A stretch of 64,000 bases of DNA from Massilia sp. CF038 (GTDB lineage: Bacteria > Pseudomonadota > Gammaproteobacteria > Burkholderiales > Burkholderiaceae_D). Positions 46,087 through 53,638 of this stretch are shown piece after piece. The stretch is taken from NCBI RefSeq assembly GCF_900129765.1, contig NZ_FQWU01000001.1, positions 1,240,001 to 1,304,000 of the forward strand. The letters run 5' to 3'. How positions within the stretch are numbered: position 1 is the first letter of the stretch; each line of letters starts with the position of its first letter. The notes under the pieces were generated by a model, which was given only the letters and a program-made list of their open reading frames with translations, was not told the origin of the DNA and made no database searches. The translations under genes and the position numbers were made by a program.

Positions 46087-46375
46087 GTGGATTCCTTTCC
46101 GACCGATGCAGAAAGCCGGCAGTCTTGTCCAGCAGCGACAAGGGCCGGTCCCGCTCGATCAGCAGATGAGGTGAGTTACGGAAGCGCTGCTCGAAGTCGG
46201 CCGCCAGTTCAGGCTCGACGGCAAGCACCGCCGTGTGTGGCTGTTGTGGCGGCCCGATGGTGTCGACCACCTCCAGGTTGGGATCGTCTTGCAGCGCATT
46301 GAGAAAATCGGTCAGCGTGTCGCCTTCGTGGCGTGCACGGACAATGAAGCGGGTGCGTTCCATCGCGTTCTCCAT
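46079..46375 (-). CDS. free-standing prodomain-like protein next to the S8 protease
   Basis: A 98-residue protein (MENAMERTRFIVRARHEGDT at the start). It shares with the prodomain-like region of the neighbouring protease the pattern P-N-L-E-VVDTIGP (protease: P-D-I-D-VVDTVGP) and LLIERDRPLSLLD (protease: LLVERDQHLGLMD). This looks like a stand-alone I9-type propeptide. Known for I9 proteins: they chaperone folding and inhibit subtilisins. Inferred role: inhibitor or chaperone of the adjacent protease, or a duplicated prodomain. GGGAG at 46387-46383 lies 7 nt before the ATG but inside a hairpin arm. The stop overlaps the protease start. Confidence 0.7.
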   Translation of the reverse strand: MENAMERTRFIVRARHEGDTLTDFLNALQDDPNLEVVDTIGPPQQPHTAVLAVEPELAADFEQRFRNSPHLLIERDRPLSLLDKTAGFLHRSERNPHA

Positions 46376-46380
46376 GGTGG

Positions 46381-46440
46381 GGCTCCCGCGCTTGCGCGCG
46401 CAGGTGCGGGAGCCGTTCTGCTAGCCCTGTGGCCGGGCTA
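46381..46440 (-). promoter_or_regulatory. tandem hairpins between repeat-protein gene and prodomain-like gene
   Basis: In the 70-nt gap, TAGCCC-7 nt-GGGCTA (46440-46422) precedes a 9-bp perfect stem (GGCTCCCGC ... GCGGGAGCC; 46414-46406 with 46389-46381). The ribosome-binding GGGAG of the next gene is within the 3' arm. No T-run follows, so the structures look translational or mRNA-stabilising rather than terminating. Confidence 0.55.
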
Positions 46441-46445
46441 TTGGA

Positions 46446-47522
46446 TTAGTGAATTGTCGGCTGCTGGTATTGCTGCATGCCTTGTTGCGGGTAGTAGCCG
46501 TTGCCTGCCATTTGCGCCTGCTGCTGTGCCAGTTGCGCTTGCTGGGCGTAGGCTTGCGAGATCGGGTCGGCGCCAAACGGCAGCATGCGGCCAATGCCGC
46601 CCGCCACCCCCCCAATGGTGCTGCCCAGGCCGGAGTTGCCAAACAGCCCGCCAATGGCGCCGCCCAGCGGCTGGCCCACCTGGCCGATCAGGTTGCCAAA
46701 CCAGCCTTGCGGGGCCATCTGGCCTTGCTGGGCTTGAACTTGCGGTTGCTGCCCAATGGATTGCATCAGCAGTGCCATCTGTTGCTGCTGTTGCTGCAGT
46801 TGCTGCTGCACCTGGGCCAGATGCTGAAATACCTGCGCATGCTGCTGCATGATTTGCTGCAGCTGTGGCGCTTGCATCGTTTGCGCCTGCGGGTCGGCGC
46901 TGAAAGGCAGATAACGGCTCAGCCCGCCGGCAACACCGCCAATCGCGCTGCCCAGTCCGGCATTACCGAACAGGCCGCCAATGGCGCCACCGAGCGGCTG
47001 GCCGACCTGCCCAATCAGATTGCCCACCCAGCCTTGCGGATTGAGCTGCTGGGCCTGCGCCATTTGCTCGAGCTGCGCTTGCTGCTGCAACTGGGCTTGT
47101 TGCACTGGATCGGCGCCGAATGGCAGCATGCGGCCGATGCCGCCGGCAATGCCGCCGATCGTGCTGCCCAGGCCGCTGTGGCCGAACTGGCCGCCGATCA
47201 TGCCACCAAGGGGGCGTCCCACCTGGCCGATCAGGTTGCCGAACCAGCCCTGTGGATTGTATTGCTGCGCTTGCTGCATTTGTGCCAGCTGGGCTTGCTG
47301 CATCTGTGCTTGTTGCACAGGATCGGCTGCGAACGGCAGGAAGCCGCCACCGATGCCGCCAGCTGCCTGGCCAATCTGGCGGCCCAGGTTGGCGTTGCCC
47401 AGCAGGCCACCCACGCCACGGCCAATCAAGCCGCCCAGTGGGGCGCCCAGCAGGCTGCCAAAGAAGCCTTGAGGCGCATATTGTTGTTCCATTCCATACG
47501 GTACGTTTTGAAATTCATTCAT
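46446..47522 (-). CDS. glycine-zipper and glutamine-rich repeat protein
   Basis: A 358-residue protein I do not recognise. AAGGAGAT lies 6 nt before the ATG at 47522. It has four repeats of about 50 residues starting at 17, 90, 162 and 271: PQGWFGNLIGQVGQPLGGAI, then GGLFGN-type and IGGVAGGIGRMLPF-type glycine zippers, ending GADP. Gln-rich linkers separate them (QQAQLQQQAQLEQMAQAQQ), the longest about 60 residues before repeat 4. Glycine zippers (GxxxG, alanine-rich) usually pack in membranes or amyloid-like assemblies. No signal peptide is visible. It is the first gene of the operon with the prodomain-like protein and the S8 protease. Possible roles are precursor of protease-released membrane-active peptides or an assembling matrix protein; both are guesses. 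Confidence 0.85.
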   Translation of the reverse strand: MNEFQNVPYGMEQQYAPQGFFGSLLGAPLGGLIGRGVGGLLGNANLGRQIGQAAGGIGGGFLPFAADPVQQAQMQQAQLAQMQQAQQYNPQGWFGNLIGQVGRPLGGMIGGQFGHSGLGSTIGGIAGGIGRMLPFGADPVQQAQLQQQAQLEQMAQAQQLNPQGWVGNLIGQVGQPLGGAIGGLFGNAGLGSAIGGVAGGLSRYLPFSADPQAQTMQAPQLQQIMQQHAQVFQHLAQVQQQLQQQQQQMALLMQSIGQQPQVQAQQGQMAPQGWFGNLIGQVGQPLGGAIGGLFGNSGLGSTIGGVAGGIGRMLPFGADPISQAYAQQAQLAQQQAQMAGNGYYPQQGMQQYQQPTIH

Positions 47523-47891
47523 CACAATCTCCTTGTTGTTGCTATTGCGGCGAGCGGACGGCCAGGTCGCCGTTCGGCCTTCAAGAGGCATTCTTGATTG
47601 TTGACAGGCCGGCCGAACGCCCTGCGGCGCTCTGGCCATTCCGGTACGCAAAACGATGTGCACCACAGCGCAGCGGCAAGGAGCGCCGCACGCGGTACGC
47701 GAATCCAGCACGCATGCTTGGCCGCTCGGGAATGTAGATGTTGCAAAACAGAACGGCCTTCGCACTGGTAGCCTTTGGACCGGGGCGCTTTCGTTAAAGT
47801 TTTGATATTTGAGGTGGCTATTTGAAGTTGAGTGTCAGTGTGTTGCCGGGTGCGATAAAATGACGGCCCGCCCGTTCCTGCCTGACTCGCC
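47523..47891. promoter_or_regulatory. divergent promoter region, repeat-protein operon and earP
   Basis: A 369-bp interval between two divergent genes. The strong ribosome-binding site of the repeat-protein gene is at 47529-47535 on the minus strand. The earP-proximal 110 bp is A/T-rich (CGTTAAAGTTTTGATATTTG near 47785) and probably holds the earP promoter. I see no gene or RNA in it. Confidence 0.4.
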
Positions 47892-49085
47892 ATGTCCCAG
47901 CCACTGCCGCCCGCCACCACGCTCGCCATTTTTTGCAAGGTGGTCGACAACTATGGCGACATCGGCATCTGCTGGCGCATGGCGCGCCAGTTCGCCGCCG
48001 AGCATGGGGTGGACGTCACCCTCTGGGTGGACGATCTGGCCAGCTTTCAGCGCATCTGTCCACAAGTGCGCAGCACGGCGCCCAGCCAGCAGATTGCAGG
48101 CGTAACGGTGCGCCACTGGCATGACCAGGCAGCGCAGTTCACGCCAGCCGAGGTGGCCGACATCGTGATTGAGTTTTTCGCCTGTGACATCCCGCCTGGC
48201 TATGTTGCGGCCATGGCGCAGCGCGCCCAGCGTCCCGTCTGGCTCAATTACGAGGGCTTGAGCGCCGAAGAATGGGTGGAGGGTTGCCATACGCTGCCGT
48301 CACCCCATCCGCGCCTGCCCTTGACCAAGCATTTCTTTTTCCCCGGCTTCACCGAGCGCACCGGCGGCTTGCTGCGCGAAACGGATCTGGCGCAAGCGCG
48401 CCAGCAGTTCCAGGCCGATCGCGCTGCCCAGCACGCCTTCCTGGCGCCGTTTGGCGTGCGTGCCGAAGAGATGGCGGCGCTGAAAGTGTCGCTGTTCTGC
48501 TACCCCTCCGCCCCGGTTGCGGACCTGCTGGCAGCATGGCAGGGCGGGGCGGCGCCGGTGCTGTGTCTGGTGCCGGAAGGCGTGGCGACCCAGGCAGTGG
48601 CAGATTTCCTGGAGCAGGCGCCTGTGGCTGGCGCCAGCCGCACCCGGGGTGCGCTGACGCTGCGCGTGCTGCCCTTTGTGCCCCAGCCCGACTACGACCG
48701 TCTGCTGTGGGCCTGCGATCTTAATTTTGTGCGCGGCGAAGATTCCTGGGTACGCGCCCAGTGGGCCGCGCGCCCCTTCGTCTGGCACATTTATGAGCAG
48801 GACGAGAATTTGCACCACAAGAAGCTGCGCGCTTTCCTGCAGCGGTTCGCGGGCGGCGCCGCGCTGGACGCGTTTTCGCTGCTGTGGAACGGGGCCGGGC
48901 AGGGCGCGCAGGATTGCGCCAGCCTGTGGCCGGCCCTGCAGGCGGCATTGCCCGCGCTGGCCGTGCGCGCCCAGGCCTGGGAAACGGCCCAGCTGGCGCA
49001 CGGCGATGTGTGCAGCAATCTCCTGGCCTTTGCTGCTGTTGTTTCGTCCGTGAATCCAGAAAACTCGGGTATAATGCCCGGTTAA
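47892..49085 (+). CDS. earP: EF-P arginine rhamnosyltransferase EarP
   Basis: Transfers rhamnose from dTDP-rhamnose to Arg32 of EF-P, a modification needed to relieve polyproline stalling in some beta- and gammaproteobacteria. Length 397 residues. The N-terminal catalytic-site motif FCKVVDNYGDIGICWR (Asp19, Asp23) and the C-terminal nucleotide-sugar motif RGEDSWVRAQWA (Glu283 region) are intact. The glycine-rich FFFPGFTERTGGL lies between. efp follows 96 bp downstream, and its -10 element lies inside the last codons of earP. Confidence 0.95.
   Translation: MSQPLPPATTLAIFCKVVDNYGDIGICWRMARQFAAEHGVDVTLWVDDLASFQRICPQVRSTAPSQQIAGVTVRHWHDQAAQFTPAEVADIVIEFFACDIPPGYVAAMAQRAQRPVWLNYEGLSAEEWVEGCHTLPSPHPRLPLTKHFFFPGFTERTGGLLRETDLAQARQQFQADRAAQHAFLAPFGVRAEEMAALKVSLFCYPSAPVADLLAAWQGGAAPVLCLVPEGVATQAVADFLEQAPVAGASRTRGALTLRVLPFVPQPDYDRLLWACDLNFVRGEDSWVRAQWAARPFVWHIYEQDENLHHKKLRAFLQRFAGGAALDAFSLLWNGAGQGAQDCASLWPALQAALPALAVRAQAWETAQLAHGDVCSNLLAFAAVVSSVNPENSGIMPG
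49070..49075 (+). promoter_or_regulatory. -10 element upstream of efp
   Basis: Consensus TATAAT within GGGTATAATGCCC, 106 bp before the efp start and inside the 3' end of earP. No good -35 at standard spacing is visible. Confidence 0.5.
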
Positions 49086-49181
49086 TTTCACAGATATTTT
49101 TTCGATCAAACGTGAGCTTGCGGCGCTTTTCGCCACGAGGCGACCGCTGATTTTCATGCAACCCACTTATTACGTACATTT

Positions 49182-49757
49182 ATGAAACCTGCAAAAGAAA
49201 TTCGTGTTGGCAACATCATCATGGTTGACAGCAAGCCATTCATCGTTCTGCGTTCGGATGTCAACGGTTCGAGCCGCACGGGCTTCACCTACAAATGGAA
49301 GATGAAAAATCTTCTGACCAACAGCCCGCTGGAAAACGTGTTCCGCGGCGACGACAAGTTCGACGTGGTTGTGCTCGACAAGAAGCCAGTGACCTACTCG
49401 TACTTCGCCGATCCGCTGTTCGTCTTCATGGATGGTGAATACAACCAGTACGAAATCGAAGAAGAAAACCTGGGCGATGCTTTGCATTACCTGAAGGACG
49501 GCATGGAATGCGAAGCTGTGTTCTACGACGGCAAGGCGATCTCGGTTGAACTGCCAACCACCATCGCCCGCAAAGTGGCGTACTCGGAACCAGCCGTCAA
49601 GGGCAACACGTCGGGCAACGTCCTGAAAGAAGCCAAGCTGGAAAACGCCATCGAAGCCCACGCCCACACCGTGCAAGTACCGCTGTTCGTGAGCACCGAC
49701 GACGTCATCGAAATCGATACCCGTACCAACGAGTACAAGCGCGTGGTCCGCAACTAA
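49182..49757 (+). CDS. efp: translation elongation factor P
   Basis: Rescues ribosomes stalled at polyproline. Length 191 residues with three beta-barrel domains. The loop that enters the peptidyl-transferase centre reads [11 protein letters not shown], with Arg32 at the tip, which is the EarP-type (rhamnosylated) form rather than the lysine form. The C-terminal domain ends [15 protein letters not shown] terminator follows. Several proteins here carry polyproline runs (50106-50200 region, haloperoxidase linker) that would need it. Confidence 0.97.
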   Translation: MKPAKEIRVGNIIMVDSKPFIVLRSDVNGSSRTGFTYKWKMKNLLTNSPLENVFRGDDKFDVVVLDKKPVTYSYFADPLFVFMDGEYNQYEIEEENLGDALHYLKDGMECEAVFYDGKAISVELPTTIARKVAYSEPAVKGNTSGNVLKEAKLENAIEAHAHTVQVPLFVSTDDVIEIDTRTNEYKRVVRN

Positions 49758-49773
49758 GTTTGCACCGCCCAAT

Positions 49774-49803
49774 AAAAAAGCACGCTTCGGCGTGCTTTTT
49801 TTT
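49774..49803. terminator. bidirectional intrinsic terminator after efp
   Basis: AAAAAAGCACGC, tetraloop TTCG, GCGTGCTTTTTT with further T. Usable from both strands, between efp and the convergent lipoprotein gene. Confidence 0.92.
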
Positions 49804-49805
49804 GC

Positions 49806-50267
49806 TTATTTCGGCTTGTTGGCCTTTTTGGCGCGGGTAAAGGCAGGGCCCCACAGCGGGTGGCCATGCTCGCCCGGCAGCAGATCGAAGGCAGGATCGA
49901 GCTTGAAGGCCTTGTCGAACTGCTGGCGGCACAGGATCTGGCGCGCCGTCACGCAATAGCTGAAGGCGGTGTACTTGGCGGCGGCAACCTGATTCGCCTT
50001 GGCGCCGCCAGCGATGTCGGCCGAGCCCAGGCGCTTGATGGCTTCGTTGTACTGGCCCTTGTTGTACATGGCAATGCCTTCGCGCAGCGCCACTTCGTCG
50101 GCCGTTGGTGCTGGTGGCGGCGGCGGGGTGACCACGGGCGGCGGCGCTGGACGCGCTGGCGCCGGCTTGGGCGCGGCTGGCTGCGGTGTCGGCTTGTTGA
50201 ACTGGCTGAGGGTGTCGCAGCCGGCCAGCAAGGTCAGCGTCAGGAGGGAAAGTGAAAGTCGTTTCAT
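49806..50267 (-). CDS. TssQ-like T6SS-associated lipoprotein
   Basis: A 153-residue lipoprotein. MKRLSLSLLTLTLLAGCDTL shows a lipobox (LAGC, Cys18). A Pro/Ala-rich linker includes polyproline. A TPR-like helical part follows (REGIAMYNKGQYNEAIKRLG, then AFSYCVTARQILCRQQFDKA, two Cys). The organisation matches the TssQ family named from T6SS-linked operons of Burkholderiales; I assign it from memory. It is the last gene of a kinase/phosphatase operon, 19 bp after the kinase stop. No core T6SS gene is in the window. Confidence 0.6.
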   Translation of the reverse strand: MKRLSLSLLTLTLLAGCDTLSQFNKPTPQPAAPKPAPARPAPPPVVTPPPPPAPTADEVALREGIAMYNKGQYNEAIKRLGSADIAGGAKANQVAAAKYTAFSYCVTARQILCRQQFDKAFKLDPAFDLLPGEHGHPLWGPAFTRAKKANKPK

Positions 50268-50286
50268 GGCCACGATCATAATATTT

Positions 50287-51909
50287 TTATTTGGAATCTG
50301 CTGTGAAATCGTGCTCAATCGTGCCGGTCTTGTTCTTGGCCAGGTTTACTTCCATGTCGAAGTCAGGGAAACCCGGGTTGACCAGGCGGATCTTGTGCTT
50401 GCCTGCTGGCAGGGCGATTTTTTTCAGGGGCGGGCTTACGCCGTGCTCCTTGCCATCAACGTAGATGGTGCCCCAGGGCTTGATGGCCAGGCGATAACTG
50501 GCCGTATCGGGTTCGGCCGGTTTTTCTTCCACCACCACCGCACTGGCGGCAGCCGCCTCGGCTTCCACGGCGGCCGTGACGGCAGCAACCTGGGCATCGG
50601 TGACGGCAGGCTCGGGCGCGGCGGACGCGTCCGGCGGCAAGGCCGGCAGTGGCTCGGCGGCCTGCACCACGGGCGGTGGGGTTGGGTCCGGGCGCTTGAT
50701 CAAGGTCTTGGCGCCAAAGCCGGCAATGGCCAGCAGCGCACAGCCCAGCGCGATATGCGACAGCCAGCGCGGTGCAGGTGCGGCCAGGCCCTTGGCTGGC
50801 GGCCCCGCCTTGGCTGCGGTCCCCTTGGCGGCTGCGCCCGGCGGCGCCTTGCCGTTGCTGGCAGCGCTGCTGTTGCCAGAACTACGCCCGGAACTGCTGC
50901 CGGAACGTTTGCGTTCCGGACCGGTCACAGTATTGAGGAAAGGCGTCGGCAGTGTTTGATCGATCGAGGCAAAGCGCTGGGTCGCGCCCACGGGCCGCGC
51001 ACGTGGCGTGCCAGCGGACGGAATGCCCAGCAGTTCGCGGAAGGCGTCAATGGTTTGCGGGCGTTCGTTGGCCATCACGGCCAGGCCCTTGTCAATGGCA
51101 GTCAAAAATTCGCGGCTGTAGCCTTCCAGGTTGCGCTCGGCCAGCGGCAGCATGGGGTCTTTGACCATGCGCGCGATCGAGGTCGCTGGCGGCTCTTTGC
51201 AGATCGCAAAGTAAATCACGGCCGAGAGGGCGTAAATGTCGGTGTAGGCGCCCTGGTCCAGCGAGGCGTCACCGGCATACTGTTCCACCGGTGCGTAACC
51301 GGGCTTCAGAATCACGGTCAGGCCGCGCGTGCGGTCGCCAATGATCTGGCGCGCCGAACCAAAGTCGAGCAGCACGGCATCGCCGCTTTCTTGCACAATG
51401 ATATTGTCCGGCGACACGTCGCGGTGCAGGATGCGCATGGTGTACAGCATTTCCAGCGCTTCCAGGATCTGCTTGAGCATCTTGCGGCACCAGGCTTCAT
51501 TGACCAGGTGCGGGGCGCTGTTGACGATATCCTTGACGGTACGGCCATCGTAATACTGCATGGCCGTGTAGGCCGTGTGGTTCTGTTCCCAGAAGCGGTA
51601 CACCTTGACCAGCGACGGATGGTCAAACTGGGCCAGGAAGCGCGCTTCGTTAATAAAGCTTTTCAGGCCGACGTCGAAGGTTTCGCGGTGCCGTTCGGCG
51701 CGCACGCGAATGCCGTGGTCCGAGCCGCGCGCGGCCAGCACGCCCGGCATGTATTCCTTGATCGCCACCGAGCGCTGCAGGGAATGGTCGAACGCAATGT
51801 AGACGATGCCAAAGCCGCCTTCGCCCAGAATGCCGGTGATTTCGAAGTCGTGCAGCCGCGTGCCGATTGGCAGGCAGTTCTCGGAACCTTTGACCACCAG
51901 CGCGTTCAT
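50287..51909 (-). CDS. Ser/Thr protein kinase with PEGA domain (PpkA-like)
   Basis: A 540-residue kinase. The Hanks-type domain covers about residues 15-290: glycine loop GEGGFGIVY (29-37), Lys51 in VAIKEYMP, catalytic HRDVSPDN (Asp164) and DFGSA (Asp182), all intact. A Ser/Ala/Lys-rich region leads to one membrane helix near 365-385 (HIALGCALLAIAGFG). An Ala/Pro-rich stalk leads to a C-terminal PEGA-type domain (GTIYVDGKEHGVSPPLKKIA). The kinase would be cytoplasmic and PEGA periplasmic. Its start overlaps the phosphatase stop by 4 nt, giving a coupled kinase/phosphatase pair like PpkA/PppA of T6SS regulation. Confidence 0.9.
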   Translation of the reverse strand: MNALVVKGSENCLPIGTRLHDFEITGILGEGGFGIVYIAFDHSLQRSVAIKEYMPGVLAARGSDHGIRVRAERHRETFDVGLKSFINEARFLAQFDHPSLVKVYRFWEQNHTAYTAMQYYDGRTVKDIVNSAPHLVNEAWCRKMLKQILEALEMLYTMRILHRDVSPDNIIVQESGDAVLLDFGSARQIIGDRTRGLTVILKPGYAPVEQYAGDASLDQGAYTDIYALSAVIYFAICKEPPATSIARMVKDPMLPLAERNLEGYSREFLTAIDKGLAVMANERPQTIDAFRELLGIPSAGTPRARPVGATQRFASIDQTLPTPFLNTVTGPERKRSGSSSGRSSGNSSAASNGKAPPGAAAKGTAAKAGPPAKGLAAPAPRWLSHIALGCALLAIAGFGAKTLIKRPDPTPPPVVQAAEPLPALPPDASAAPEPAVTDAQVAAVTAAVEAEAAAASAVVVEEKPAEPDTASYRLAIKPWGTIYVDGKEHGVSPPLKKIALPAGKHKIRLVNPGFPDFDMEVNLAKNKTGTIEHDFTADSK

Positions 51910-52679
51910 GCGCCCGCCTTGTGCACGAGAATGGCATAGGCGGAATAATTGTCGCGCACCTTGCCGCTGTTTTTAATGTTGTCGTCGGCCAGGCGGCACA
52001 TGCGCGCCAGCCAGTCGGCACTGTTGCTGGACTGCGCCAGGGTGCGCTCCATATCAGCCTCCATCACCCACTCCCACAAGCCGTCGCTGCACAGCAGCAG
52101 GGCGTCGCCCGGCAGCAACTGGACCGCGCCAGCGAGCAGTTCCACGCCAGTATCGCCTTCGGCGCCAATGGCAGCAAACAGGATGTTGCGTTGCGGGTGC
52201 AGGCGCAATTGTTCGGCACGGGCATAGCCGGCGTCGATGAGTTGCTGGGTCATGCTGTGGTCTTTGCTCATGGCATGCAGGCGCGCTGCGCGGAACAGAT
52301 ACACGCGGGTGTCGCCCAGGTGGCCCCACAAGGCTTCGCCGCGTGCGCGGTCCACCAGCAAGGCGGCCACGGTGGTGCTCATGTCGGCCAGGCGTGGCTC
52401 GTGCTTTTTACGGCGCGCCACATCGCTGCTGGCGCTGGCGGCGTAGGCCAGCATGGCTTCCGGCCCGAAGGCCGGGTTCTGGCGGAAGCGGGTCAGGATG
52501 GCGTCGACCACGACCTTGGAGGCGATTTCGCCGCCCTCGTGGCCGCCGGCACCATCTGCCACCACGAAGCAGGCCAGCGGGTCGGCAAAGGCTTCGCCCA
52601 CCGTATCCTGGTTGCTGGGACGCTTGCCGATTTCGTTAATCCGCGTCCACGACAGATCCACTGGTACTTGATCAACCAT
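51906..52679 (-). CDS. PP2C-family protein phosphatase (PppA-like)
   Basis: A 257-residue metal-dependent Ser/Thr phosphatase. Conserved motifs are RPSNQDTVGEAF (near 20), VVADGAGGHEGGEIAS (metal-binding Asp near 41), LWGHLGDTRVYLFR (near 117) and LLCSDGLWEWV (metal Asp near 196). It should reverse phosphorylation by the neighbouring kinase. It overlaps the upstream gene by 8 nt and the kinase by 4 nt, so the operon is tightly coupled. Confidence 0.92.
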   Translation of the reverse strand: MVDQVPVDLSWTRINEIGKRPSNQDTVGEAFADPLACFVVADGAGGHEGGEIASKVVVDAILTRFRQNPAFGPEAMLAYAASASSDVARRKKHEPRLADMSTTVAALLVDRARGEALWGHLGDTRVYLFRAARLHAMSKDHSMTQQLIDAGYARAEQLRLHPQRNILFAAIGAEGDTGVELLAGAVQLLPGDALLLCSDGLWEWVMEADMERTLAQSSNSADWLARMCRLADDNIKNSGKVRDNYSAYAILVHKAGA

Positions 52680-53298
52680 GATTGTGACCCACGATGCGGT
52701 GCACTTCCTTTTCGTACGCGTCCAGGAAGTCGGGCCCGAACAGGGTCTTGAACTGGTCTTTCGATTCGCCCGCCACGCAATGGTGCTGCTGGCGGTACAA
52801 ATCCCACAGTGCCGCTTTGCGGCGGAAGGGAATGGCCGACTGCAAGGGTGTGGTTTTCAGGGCCGACTCGATGCGCTCGGGGCGCAGGCGGCGGATCACC
52901 TTGTCCATGCTGGCCTTGGTGCCGGCCACCACGCCGTTCTGATGGCCGCGCAAATCGCGATGCGCATCGTCCAATGCTTCCAGCGGCTCCATGAAGCCGG
53001 GCATCTTCTTGCGCAGCATCTGAGTCAGCACGGTCTGGCTGTCAGGGAAAAACTTCATGGGGTTGTTGTTGCGCAGGACTACGACGGTGACGTCGGCCTT
53101 GACTTCCTGCTTGACCAGCGAGCGCAGGGCCAGCAAGTCGATGGTCCCCTGGATACAATTATTCATCATCTTGCCGAGCAATTCCATCAACTCTGGCGTC
53201 AATGTACCGATTGCTTCAGCAGGCAGGCCGGCGCCACGCAGGAAGGCCTGTTTCAATGCTTCGCTATCATCGGTGATGACTACATTGTTCATTAGCAT
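52672..53298 (-). CDS. TagH C-terminal domain protein without FHA domain
   Basis: A 208-residue protein that resembles only the C-terminal half of the T6SS FHA protein TagH/Fha: LRGAGLPAEAI, the NNNPMKFFPDSQ stretch, DDAHRDLRGHQNGVVAG and the closing FKTLFGPDFLDAYEKEV. The FHA phosphothreonine-binding domain that should precede it is absent, and the 340 bp upstream contain no trace of it. Start: ATG 53298 or the second Met at 53292. It is the first gene of the phosphatase-kinase-lipoprotein operon. It may be a naturally split or trimmed form. Confidence 0.65.
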   Translation of the reverse strand: MLMNNVVITDDSEALKQAFLRGAGLPAEAIGTLTPELMELLGKMMNNCIQGTIDLLALRSLVKQEVKADVTVVVLRNNNPMKFFPDSQTVLTQMLRKKMPGFMEPLEALDDAHRDLRGHQNGVVAGTKASMDKVIRRLRPERIESALKTTPLQSAIPFRRKAALWDLYRQQHHCVAGESKDQFKTLFGPDFLDAYEKEVHRIVGHNHG

Positions 53299-53638
53299 GG
53301 GATCCCGAAAAAATAATGTTTATCCGCAGCAATAATGCCAGAATTGTCGACGCCGGTCACCCCTCACGCACACCTTATTTCACTGTTGTGTAACGATCTG
53401 CGACACAAACCCACGGCGCGATGGCTTTGTGGTACGGAATAGCAGACCGAAATTGAACAACGTGCAATGAAACAGCGGCGGCTTACATGCATTGTATGCA
53501 AATAAATACGCTGTGGCACGTGTGATTGCAAGAAATGTGGATGGATGCAGTGATCTCCCGGACAGGCGCAGGCATTCCCTGTCGACGAGTATAGGCGATG
53601 TTATCGCAGCAATGTTGAATTTTGTACTGCGGGCCAGC
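53299..53638. promoter_or_regulatory. 340-bp upstream region of the phospho-signalling operon
   Basis: Relatively A/T-rich, without a supported gene. It should hold the promoter of the operon starting at 53298. I found no clear -35/-10 pair and no FHA-coding remnant in any frame I followed. Confidence 0.4.

Noticed and set aside
47523-47765. Upstream extension of the glycine-zipper repeat protein
   Set aside because: The extension has no family or compositional likeness to the repeat protein, while a strong AAGGAG directs initiation at 47522.
49806-53298. A complete type VI secretion locus
   Set aside because: Only accessory-type genes are present; no tssA-M, hcp, vgrG or clpV homologue occurs in the window.
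53513-53529. Sigma-54-like TGGCACG ... TTGCA upstream of the phospho-signalling operon
   Set aside because: The spacing between GG and GC is 11 instead of 10, and it faces the plus strand, away from the operon start, towards the 3' end of dbpA.
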